Below, piece after piece: positions 25,301-37,309 of a stretch of DNA of 64,000 nucleotides. How positions within the stretch are numbered: the first letter of the stretch is position 1; the number at the start of each line of letters is the position of its first letter. Origin of the DNA: Auanema rhodensis (taxonomy: Eukaryota; Nematoda; Chromadorea; Rhabditida; Rhabditidae). Where the stretch lies: assembly GCA_964057225.1 (NCBI GenBank), contig CAXKVF010000072.1:806001-870000 (forward strand), given 5' to 3'. The translations under genes and the position numbers were made by a program. The notes beneath the pieces are model-generated. The model was not told where the DNA came from. It was given only the letters and a program-made list of their open reading frames with translations, and searched no databases.

Positions 25301-27806
25301 CGTGTACATTTAATTAGCATAAATTAAAGTTCACGTAAATTTCAAAGTCATGGTTACCATGAACCAATATCAATAAAAATTTGTTTTTAGACTAATATGG
25401 ACATGGGGAATCTAATTTTGAAAACCGCATCTCTTCATCTTTCACGTGAAGCGAGTTACATACCAAGTGCACATCACGTGTACATTTAATTAGCATAAAT
25501 TAAAGTTCACGTAAATTTCAAAGTCATGGTTACCATGAACCAATATCAATAAAAATTTGTTTTCAGACTAATATGGACATGGGGAATCTAATTTTGAAAA
25601 CCGCATCTCTTCTTCTTTCACGTGAAGCGAGTTACATACCAAGTGCACATCACGTGTACATTTAATTAGCATAAATTAAAGTTCACGTAAATTTCAAAGT
25701 CATGGTTACCATGAACCAATATCAATAAAAATTTGTTTTTAGACTAATATGGACATGGGGAATCTAATTTTGAAAACCGCATCTCTTTATCTTTCACGTG
25801 AAGCGAGTTACATACCAAGTGCACATCACGTGTACATTTAATTAGCATAAATTAAAGTTCACGTAAATTTCAAAGTCATGGTTACCATGCACCAATATGA
25901 ATAAAAATTTGTTTTTAAACTAATATGGACATGGGGAATCTAATTTTGAAAACCGCATCTCTTTATCTTTCACGTGAAGCGAGTTACATACCAAGTGCAC
26001 ATCACGTGTACATTTAATTAGCATAAATTAAAGTTCACGTAAATTTCAAAGTCATGGTTACCATGAACCAATATCAATAAAAATTTGTTTTGAGACTAAT
26101 ATGGACATGGGGAATCTAATTTTGAAAACCGCATCTCTTTATCTTTCACGTGAAGCGAGTTACATACCAAGTGCACATCACGTGTACATTTAATTAGCAT
26201 AAATTAAAGTTCACGTAAATTTCAAAGTCATGGTTACCATGCACCAATATCAATAAAAATTTGTTTTGAGACTAATATGGACATGGGGAATCTAATTTTG
26301 AAAACCGCATCTCTTTATCTTTCACGTGAAGCGAGTTACATACCAAGTGCACATCACGTGTACATTTAATTAGCATAAATTAAAGTTCACGTAAATTTCA
26401 AAGTCATGGTTACCATGCACCAATATGAATAAAAATTTGTTTTTAAACTAATATGGACATGGGGAATCTAATTTTGAAAACCGCTTCTCTTTATCTTTCA
26501 CGTGAAGCGAGTTACATACCAAGTGCACATCACGTGTACATTTAATTAGCATAAATTAAAGTTCACGTAAATTTCAAAGTCATGGTTACCATGAACCAAT
26601 ATCAATAAAAATTTGTTTTGAGACTAATATGGACATGGGGAATCTAATTTTGAAAACCGCATCTCTTTATCTTTCACGTGAAGCGAGTTACATACCAAGT
26701 GCACATCACGTGTACATTTAATTAGCATAAATTAAAGTTCACGTAAATTTCAAAGTCATGGTTACCATGCACCAATATCAATAAAAATTTGTTTTGAGAC
26801 TAATATGGACATGGGGAATCTAATTTTGAAAACCGCATCTCTTTATCTTTCACGTGAAGCGAGTTACATACCAAGTGCACATCACGTGTACATTTAATTA
26901 GCATAAATTAAAGTTCACGTAAATTTCAAAGTCATGGTTACCATGAACCAATATCAATAAAAAATTGTTTTTAGACTAATATGGACATGGGGAATCTAAT
27001 TTTGAAAACCGCATCTCTTTATCTTTCACGTGAAGCGAGTTACATACCAAGTGCACATCACGTGTACATTTAATTAGCATAAATTAAAGTTCACGTAAAT
27101 TTCAAAGTCATGGTTACCATGAACCAATATCAATAAAAATTTGTTTTGAGACTAATATGGACATGGGGAATCTAATTTTGAAAACCGCATCTCTTTATCT
27201 TTCACGTGAAGCGAGTTACATACCAAGTGCACATAACGTGTACATTTAATTAGCATAAATTAAAGTTCACGTAAATTTCAAAGTCATGGTTACCATGCAC
27301 CAATATCAATAAAAATTTGTTTTTAGACTAATATGGACATGGGGAATCTAATTTTGAAAACCGCATCTCTTTATCTTTCACGTGAAGCGAGTTACATACC
27401 AAGTGCACATCTCGTGTACATTTAATTAGCATAAATTAAAGTTCACGTAAATTTCAAAGTCATGGTTACCATGAAGCAATATCAATAAAAATTTGTTTTT
27501 AGACTAATATGGACATGGGGAATCTAATTTTGAAAACCGCATCTCTTTATCTTTCACGTGAAGCGAGTTACATACCAAGTGCACATCACTTGTACATTTA
27601 ATTAGCATAAATTAAAGTTCACGTAAATTTCAAAGTCATGGTTACCATGAACCAATATCAATAAAAATTTGTTTTGAGACTAATATGGACATGGGGAATC
27701 TAATTTTGAAAACCGCATCTCTTTATCTTTCACGTGAAGCGAGTTACATACCAAGTGCACATCACGTGTACATTTAATTAGCATAAATTAAAGTTCACGT
27801 AAATTT
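21823..27806 (+). repeat. 21-monomer (3696 bp) duplication
   Basis: Monomers 21823-24110 (13 copies) recur at 25519-27806 exactly 3696 bp away. Shared rare markers in order are TTTTCAGAC with CTTCTTC, TATGAAT with TTTTTAAAC, TTTTGAGAC, ACCGCTTCTC (22784 and 26480), ATAAAAAATTG, GTGCACATAACG (23531 and 27227), CACATCTCG, and GAAGC with CACTTG. Two private substitutions in the left copy (CATGTGGAATC near 22940 and AATCGAATT near 24002) show that mutations have accumulated since the duplication. The intervening 24287-25342 is a partial copy of the 11-mer block, displaced 4401 bp from 19886. Confidence 0.9.
24287..25342 (+). repeat. Six-monomer partial copy of the 11/14-mer block
   Basis: The order GAAGC with AATTCG, GAACC with ACCGAATC and CATGAATT, GCACC (AAAGTTATGG), GAACC, GCACC, GAACC with CTTCTTC repeats 19886-20941 at a spacing of 4401 bp (25 monomers plus the 1-bp insertion). 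The following monomers diverge (CTTCATC instead of TTTTTAAAC and GCATATC), so the copy is truncated at a monomer boundary, as unequal exchange would leave it. Confidence 0.82.
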
Positions 27807-30800
27807 CAAAGTCATGGTTACCATGCACCAATATCAATAAAAATTTGTTTTTAGACTAATATGGACATGGGGAATCTAATTTTGAAAACCGCATCTCTTT
27901 ATCTTTCACGTGAAGCGAGTTACATACCAAGTGCACATCACGTGTACATTTAATTAGCATAAATTAAAGTTCACGTAAATTTCAAAGTCATGGTTACCAT
28001 GAAGCAATATCAATAAAAATTTGTTTTTAGACTAATATGGACATGGGGAATCTAATTTTGAAAACCGCATCTCTTTATCTTTCACGTGAAGCGAGTTACA
28101 TACCAAGTGCACATCACGTGTACATTTAATTAGCATAAATTAAAGTTCACGTAAATTTCAAAGTCATGGTTACCATGAAGCAATATCAATAAAAATTTGT
28201 TTTTAGACTAATATGGACAGAAGGAATCTAATTTTGAAAACCGCATCTCTTTATCTTTCACGTGAAGCGAGTTACATACCAAGTGCACATCACGTGTACA
28301 TTTAATTAGCATAAATTAAAGTTCACGTAAATTTCAAAGTCATGGTTACCATGAAGCAATATCAATAAAAATTTGTTTTTAGACTAATATGGACATGGGG
28401 AATCTAATTTTGAAAACCGCATCTCTTTATCTTTCACGTGAAGCGAGTTACATACCAAGTGCACATCACGTGTACATTTAATTAGCATAAATTAAAGTTC
28501 ACGTAAATTTCAAAGTCATGGTTACCATGAAGCAATATCAATAAAAATTTGTTTTTAGACTAATATGGACAGAAGGAATCTAATTTTGAAAACCGCATCT
28601 CTTTATCTTTCACGTGAAGCGAGTTACATACCAAGTGCACATCACGTGTACATTTAATTAGCATAAATTAAAGTTCACGTAAATTTCAAAGTCATGGTTA
28701 CCATGAAGCAATATCAATAAAAATTTGTTTTTAGACTAATATGGACATGGGGAATCTAATTTTGTAAACCGCATCTCTTTATCTTTCACGTGAAGCGAGT
28801 TACATACCAAGTGCACATCACGTGTACATTTAATTAGCATAAATTAAAGTTCACGTAAATTTCAAAGTCATGGTTACCATGAACCAATATCAATAAAAAT
28901 TTGTTTTTAGACTAATATGGACATGGGGAATCTAATTTTGAAAACCGCATCTCTTTATCTTTCACGTGAAGCGAGTTACATACCAAGTGCACATCACGTG
29001 TACATTTAATTAGCATGAATTAAAGTTCACGTAAATTTCAAAGTCATGGTTACCATGCACCAATATCAATAAAAATTTGTTTTTAGACTAATATGGACAT
29101 GGGGAATCTAATTTTGAAAACCGCATCTCTTTATCTTTCACGTGAAGCGAGTTACATACCAAGTGCACATCACGTGTACATTTAATTAGCATAAATTAAA
29201 GTTCACGTAAATTTCAAAGTCATGGTTACCATGAACCAATATCAATAAAAATTTGTTTTTAGACTAATATGGACATGGGGAATCTAATTTTGAAAACCGC
29301 ATCTCTTCTTCTTTCACGTGAAGCGAGTTACATACCAAGTGCACATAACGTGTACATTTAATTAGCATAAATTAAAGTTCACGTAAATTTCAAAGTCATG
29401 GTTACCATGAACCAATATCAATAAAAATTTGTTTTTAGACTAATATGGACATGGGGAATCTAATTTTGAAAACCGCATCTCTTTATCTTTCACGTGAAGC
29501 GAGTTACATACCAAGTGCACATCACGTGTACATTTAATTAGCATAAATTAAAGTTCACGTAAATTTCAAAGTCATGGTTACCATGCACCAATATCAATAA
29601 AAATTTGTTTTTAAACTAATATGGACATGGGGAATCTAATTTTGAAAACCGCATCTCTTTATCTTTCACGTGAAGCGAGTTACATACCAAGTGCACATCA
29701 CGTGTACATTTAATTAGCATAAATTAAAGTTCACGTAAATTTCAAAGTCATGGTTACCATGCACCAATATCAATAAAAATTTGTTTTTAGACTAATATGG
29801 ACATGGGGAATCTAATTTTGAAAACCGCATATCTTTATCTTTCACGTGAAGCGAGTTACATACCAAGTGCACATCACGTGTACATTTAATTAGCATAAAT
29901 TAAAGTTCACGTAAATTTCAAAGTCATGGTTACCATGAACCAATATCAATAAAAATTTGTTTTTAGACTAATATGGACATGGGGAATCTAATTTTGTAAA
30001 CCGCATCTCTTTATCTTTCACGTGAAGCGAGTTACATACCAAGTGCACATCACGTGTACATTTAATTAGCATGAATTAAAGTTCACGTAAATTTCAAAGT
30101 CATGGTTACCATGCACCAATATCAATAAAAATTTGTTTTTAGACTAATATGGACATGGGGAATCTAATTTTGAAAACCGCATCTCTTTATCTTTCACGTG
30201 AAGCGAGTTACATACCAAGTGCACATCACGTGTACATTTAATTAGCATAAATTAAAGTTCACGTAAATTTCAAAGTCATGGTTACCATGAACCAATATCA
30301 ATAAAAATTTGTTTTTAGACTAATATGGACATGGGGAATCTAATTTTGAAAACCGCATCTCTTTATCTTTCACGTGAAGCGAGTTACATACCAAGTGCAC
30401 ATCACGTGTACATTTAATTAGCATAAATTAAAGTTCACGTAAATTTCAAAGTTATGGTTACCATGCACCAATATCAATAAAAATTTGTTTTTAGACTAAT
30501 ATGGACATGGGGAATCTAATTTTGAAAACCGCATCTCTTTATCTTTCACGTGAAGCGAGTTACATACCAAGTGCACATCACGTGTACATTTAATTAGCAT
30601 AAATTAAAGTTCACGTAAATTTCAAAGTCATGGTTACCATGAACCAATATCAATAAAAATTTGTTTTTAGACTAATATGGACATGGGGAATCTAATTTTG
30701 AAAACCGCATCTCTTCTTCTTTCACGTGAAGCGAGTTACATACCAAGTGCACATCACGTGTACATTTAATTAGCATAAATTAAAGTTCACGTAAATTTCA

Positions 30801-33438
30801 AAGTCATGGTTACCATGAAGCAATATCAATAAAAATTTGTTTTTAGACTAATATGGACATGGGGAATCTAATTTTGAAAACCGCATCTCTTTATCTTTCA
30901 CGTGAAGCGAGTTACATACCAAGTGCACATCACGTGTACATTTAATTAGCATAAATTAAAGTTCACGTAAATTTCAAAGTTATGGTTACCATGCACCAAT
31001 ATCAATAAAAATTTGTTTTTAGACTAATATGGACATGGGGAATCTAATTTTGAAAACCGCATCTCTTTATCTTTCACGTGAAGCGAGTTACATACCAAGT
31101 GCACATCACGTGTACATTTAATTAGCATAAATTAAAGTTCACGTAAATTTCAAAGTCATGGTTACCATGCACCAATATCAATAAAAATTTGTTTTTAGAC
31201 TAATATGGACATGGGGAATCTAATTTTGAAAACCGCATCTCTTTATCTTTCACGTGAAGCGAGTTACATACCAAGTGCACATCACGTGTACATTTAATTA
31301 GCATAAATTAAAGTTCACGTAAATTTCAAAGTCATGGTTACCATGAACCAATATCAATAAAAATTTGTTTTTAGACTAATATGGACATGGGGAATCTAAT
31401 TTTGAAAACCGCATCTCTTTATCTTTCACGTGAAGCGAGTTACATACCAAGTGCACATCACGTGTACATTTAATTAGCATAAATTAAAGTTCACGTAAAT
31501 TTCAAAGTCATGGTTACCATGAAGCAATATCAATAAAAATTTGTTTTTAGACTAATATGGACAGGGGGAATCTAATTTTGAAAACCGCATCTCTTTATCT
31601 TTCACGTGAAGCGAGTTACATACCAAGTGCACATCACGTGTACATTTAATCAGCATAAATTAAAGTTCACGTAAATTTCAAAGTCATGGTTACCATGAAG
31701 CAATATCAATAAAAATTTGTTTTTAGACTAATATGGACATGGGGAATCTAATTTTGAAAACCGCATCTCTTTATCTTTCACGTGAAGCGAGTTACATACT
31801 AAGTGCACATCACGTGTACATTTAATTAGCATAAATTAAAGTTCACGTAAATTTCAAAGTCATGGTTACCATGAACCAATATCAATAAAAATTTGTTTTT
31901 AGACTAATATGGACATGGGGAATCTAATTTTGAAAACCGCATCTCTTTATCTTTCACGTGAAGCGAGTTACATACCAAGTGCACATCACGTGTACATTTA
32001 ATTAGCATAAATTAAAGTTCACGTAAATTTCAAAGTCATGGTTACCATGAAGCAATATCAATAAAAATTTGTTTTTAGACTAATATGGACATGGGGAATC
32101 TAATTTTGAAAACCGCATCTCTTTATCTTTCACGTGAAGCGAGTTACATACCAAGTGCACATCACGTGTACATTTAATTAGCATAAATTAAAGTTCACGT
32201 AAATTTCAAAGTCATGGTTACCATGAACCAATATCAATAAAAATTTGTTTTTAGACTAATATGGACATGGGGAATCTAATTTTGAAAACCGCATTTCTTT
32301 ATCTTTCACGTGAAGCGAGTTACATACCAAGTGCACATCACGTGTACATTTAATTAGCATAAATTAAAGTTCACGTAAAATTCAAAGTCATGGTTACCAT
32401 GAACCAATATCAATAAAAATTTGTTTTTAGACTAATATGGACATGGGGAATCTAATTTTGAAAACCGCATCTCTTTATCTTTCACGTGAAGCGAGTTACA
32501 TACCAAGTGCACATCACGTGTACATTTAATTAGCATAAATTAAAGTTCATGTAAATTTCAAAGTCATGGTTACCATGAAGCAATATCAATAAAAATTTGT
32601 TTTTAGACTAATATGGACATGGGGAATCTAATTTTGAAAACCGCATCTCTTTATCTTTCACGTGAAGCGAGTTACATACCAAGTGCACATCACGTGTACA
32701 TTTAATTAGCATAAATTAAAGTTCACGTAAATTTCAAAGTCATGGTTACCATGAACCAATATCAATAAAAATTTGTTTTTAGACTAATATGGACATGGGG
32801 AATCTAATTTTGAAAACCGCATCTCTTTATCTTTCACGTGAAGCGAGTTACATACCAAGTGCACATCACGTGTACATTTAATTAGCATAAATTAAAGTTC
32901 ACGTAAATTTCAAAGTCATGGTTACCATGAACCAATATCAATAAAAATTTGTTTTTAGACTAATATGGACATGGGGAATCTAATTTTGAAAACCGCATCT
33001 CTTTATCTTTCACGTGAAGCGAGTTACATACCAAGTGCACATCACGTGTACATTTAATTAGCATAAATTAAAGTTCACGTAAATTTCAAAGTCATGGTTA
33101 CCATGCACCAATATCAATAAAAATTTGTTTTTAGACTAATATGGACATGGGGAATCTAATTTTGAAAACCGCATCTCTTTATCTTTCACGTGAAGCGAGT
33201 TACATACCAAGTGCACATCACGTGTACATTTAATTAGCATAAATTAAAGTTCACGTAAATTTCAAAGTCATGGTTACCATGCACCAATATCAATAAAAAT
33301 TTGTTTTTAGACTAATATGGACATGGGGAATCTAATTTTGAAAACCGCATCTCTTTATCTTTCACGTGAAGCGAGTTACATACCAAGTGCACATCACGTG
33401 TACATTTAATTAGCATAAATTAAAGTTCACGTAAATTT
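27807..33438 (+). repeat. Transition domain: dimer expansion, shortened HOR relics
   Basis: At 27983-28686 two 352-bp dimers follow each other (GAAGC, then GAAGC with GGACAGAAGG at about 28217 and 28569), part of a run of five consecutive GAAGC monomers. At 28687-29918 seven monomers repeat the 11-mer block order (GAAGC; GAACC with CATGAATT; GCACC; GAACC with CTTCTTC; GAACC; GCACC with TTTTTAAAC; GCACC with GCATATC) but lack the internal GAACC-GCACC pair. TTTTGTAAACC occurs at 28763 and 29995, and AAAGTTATGG at 30452 and 30981. The c89T plus t174A subtype (GCATTTC with GTAAAATTC) first appears near 32294 and 32379 and is common to the right. No genes. Confidence 0.8.
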
Positions 33439-36400
33439 CAAAGTCATGGTTACCATGAACCAATATCAATAAAAATTTGTTTTGAGACTAATATGGACAT
33501 GGGGAATCTAATTTTGAAAACCGCATCTCTTTATCTTTCACGTGAAGCGAGTTACATACCAAGTGCACATCACGTGTACATTTAATTAGCATAAATTAAA
33601 GTTCACGTAAATTTCAAAGTCATGGTTACCATGCACCAATATCAATAAAAATTTGTTTTTAGACTAATATGGACATGGGAATCTAATTTTGAAAACCGCA
33701 TCTCTTTATCTTTCACGTGAAGCGAGTTACATACCAAGTGCACATCACGTGTACATTTAATTAGCATAAATTAAAGTTCACGTAAATTTCAAAGTCATGG
33801 TTACCATGAAGCAATATCAATAAAAATTTGTTTTTAGACTAATATGGACATGGGAAATCTAATTTTGAAAACCGCATCTCTTTATCTTTCACGTGAAGCG
33901 AGTTACATACCAAGTGCACATCACGTGTACATTTAATTAGCATAAATTAAAGTTCACGTAAATTTCAAAGTCATGGTTACCATGAAGCAATATCAATAAA
34001 AATTTGTTTTTAGACTAATATGGACATGGGGAATCTAATTTTGAAAACCGCATCTCTTTAACTTTCACGTGAAGCGAGTTACATACCAAGTGCACATCAC
34101 GTGTACATTTAATTAGCATAAATTAAAGTTCACGTAAATTTCAAAGTCATGGTTACCATGAAGCAATATCAATAAAAATTTGTTTTTAGACTAATATGGA
34201 CATGGGAAATCTAATTTTGAAAACCGCATCTCTTTATCTTTCACGTGAAGCGAGTTACATACCAAGTGCACATCACGTGTACATTTAATTAGCATAAATT
34301 AAAGTTCACGTAAATTTCAAAGTCATGGTTACCATGAAGCAATATCAATAAAAATTTGTTTTTAGACTAATATGGACATGGGGAATCTAATTTTGAAAAC
34401 CGCATCTCTTTATCTTTCACGTGAAGCGAGTTACATACCAAGTGCACATCACGTGTACATTTAATTAGCATAAATTAAAGTTCACGTAAATTTCAAAGTC
34501 ATGGTTACCATGCACCAATATCAATAAAAATTTGTTTTTAGACTAATATGGACATGGGGAATCTAATTTTGAAAACCGCATCTCTTTATCTTTCACGTGA
34601 AGCGAGTTACATACCAAGTGCACATCACGTGTACATTTAATTAGCATAAATTAAAGTTCACGTAAATTTCAAAGTCATGGTTACCATGCACCAATATCAA
34701 TAAAAATTTGTTTTTAGACTAATATGGACATGGGGAATCTAATTTTGAAAACCGCATCTCTTTATCTTTCACGTGAAGCGAGTTACATACCAAGTGCACA
34801 TCACGTGTACATTTAATTAGCATAAATTAAAGTTCACGTAAATTTCAAAGTCATGGTTACCATGAACCAATATCAATACAAATTTGTTCTGAGACTAATA
34901 TGGACATGGGGAATCTAATTTTGAAAACCGCATCTCTTTATCTTTCACGTGAAGCGAGTTACATACCAAGTGCACATCACGTGTACATTTAATTAGCATA
35001 AATTAAAGTTCACGTAAATTTCAAAGTCATGGTTACCATGAAGCAATATCAATAAAAATTTGTTTTTAGACTAATATGGACATGAGGAATCTAATTTTGA
35101 AAACCGCATCTCTTTATCTTTCACGTGAAGCGAGTTACATACCAAGTGCACATCACGTGTACATTTAATTAGCATAAATTAAAGTTCACGTAAATTTCAA
35201 AGTCATGGTTACCATGAACCAATATCAATAAAAATTTGTTTTTAGACTAATATGGACATGGGGAATCTAATTTTGAAAACCGCATTTCTTTATCTTTCAC
35301 GTGAAGCGAGTTACATACCAAGTGCACATCACGTGTACATTTAATTAGCATAAATTAAAGTTCACGTAAAATTCAAAGTCATGGTTACCATGAACCAATA
35401 TCAATAAAAATTTGTTTTTAGACTAATATGGACATGGGGAATCTAATTTTGCAAACCGCATCTCTTTATCTTTCACGTGAAGCGAGTTACATACCAAGTG
35501 CACATCACGTGTACATTTAATTAGCATAAATTAAAGTTCACGTAAATTTCAAAGTCATGGTTACCATGCACCAATATCAATAAAAATTTGTTTTTAGACT
35601 AATATGGACATGGGGAATCTAATTTTGAAAACCGCATCTCTTTATCTTTCACGTGAAGCGAGTTACATACCAAGTGCACATCACGTGTACATTTAATTAG
35701 CATAAATTAAAGTTCACGTAAATTTCAAAGTCATGGTTACCATGAACCAATATCAATAAAAATTTGTTTTGAGACTAATATGGACATGGGGAATCTAATT
35801 TTGAAAACCGCATCTCTTTATCTTTCACGTGAAGCGAGTTACATACCAAGTGCACATCACGTGTACATTTAATTAGCATAAATTAAAGTTCACGTAAATT
35901 TCAAAGTCATGGTTACCATGCACCAATATCAATAAAAATTTGTTTTTAGACTAATATGGACATGGGGAATCTAATTTTGAAAACCGCATCTCTTTATCTT
36001 TCACGTGAAGCGAGTTACATACCAAGTGCACATCACGTGTACATTTAATTAGCATAAATTAAAGTTCACGTAAATTTCAAAGTCATGGTTACCATGAAGC
36101 AATATCAATAAAAATTTGTTTTTAGACTAATATGGACATGGGGAATCTAATTTTGAAAACCGCATCTCTTTATCTTTCACGTGAAGCGAGTTACATACCA
36201 AGTGCACATCACGTGTACATTTAATTAGCATAAATTAAAGTTCACGTAAATTTCAAAGTCATGGTTACCATGCACCAATATCAATAAAAATTTGTTTTTA
36301 GACTAATATGGACATGGGGAATCTAATTTTGAAAACCGCATCTCTTTATCTTTCACGTGAAGCGAGTTACATACCAAGTGCACATCACGTGTACATTTAA

Positions 36401-37309
36401 TTAGCATAAATTAAAGTTCACGTAAATTTCAAAGTCATGGTTACCATGCACCAATATCAATAAAAATTTGTTTTTAGACTAATATGGACATGGGGAATCT
36501 AATTTTGAAAACCGCATCTCTTTATCTTTCACGTGAAGCGAGTTACATACCAAGTGCACATCACGTGTACATTTAATTAGCATAAATTAAAGTTCACGTA
36601 AATTTCAAAGTCATGGTTACCATGAACCAATATCAATACAAATTTGTTTTGAGACTAATATGGACATGGGGAATCTAATTTTGAAAACCGCATCTCTTTA
36701 TCTTTCACGTGAAGCGAGTTACATACCAAGTGCACATCACGTGTACATTTAATTAGCATAAATTAAAGTTCACGTAAATTTCAAAGTCATGGTTACCATG
36801 AAGCAATATCAATAAAAATTTGTTTTTAGACTAATATGGACATGGGGAATCTAATTTTGAAAACCGCATCTCTTTATCTTTCACGTGAAGCGAGTTACAT
36901 ACCAAGTGCACATCACGTGTACATTTAATTAGCATAAATTAAAGTTCACGTAAATTTCAAAGTCATGGTTACCATGAACCAATATCAATAAAAATTTGTT
37001 TTTAGACTAATATGGACATGGGGAATCTAATTTTGAAAACCGCATTTCTTTATCTTTCACGTGAAGCGAGTTACATACCAAGTGCACATCACGTGTACAT
37101 TTAATTAGCATAAATTAAAGTTCACGTAAAATTCAAAGTCATGGTTACCATGAACCAATATCAATAAAAATTTGTTTTTAGACTAATATGGACATGGGGA
37201 ATCTAATTTTGAAAATCGCATCTCTTTATCTTTCACGTGAAGCGAGTTACATACCAAGTGCACATCACGTGTACATTTAATTAGCATAAATTAAAGTTCA
37301 CGTAAAATT
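33439..37309 (+). repeat. 10-monomer HOR (1760 bp) with dimer expansion
   Basis: Six consecutive monomers at 34318-35373 recur 1760 bp later at 36078-37133: GAAGC; GCACC; GCACC; GAACC with AATACAAATTTG; GAAGC; GAACC with GCATTTC and GTAAAATTC. Upstream, 33439 (TTTTGAGAC) and 33615 (GCACC) match 35726 and 35902, but the left copy then carries four GAAGC monomers where the right has one. Those four form two 352-bp dimers (33790-34141 and 34142-34493), each with GGGAAATC in its first member. The monomer at 33615 is 175 bp (one G lost at about 33677). Confidence 0.87.
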
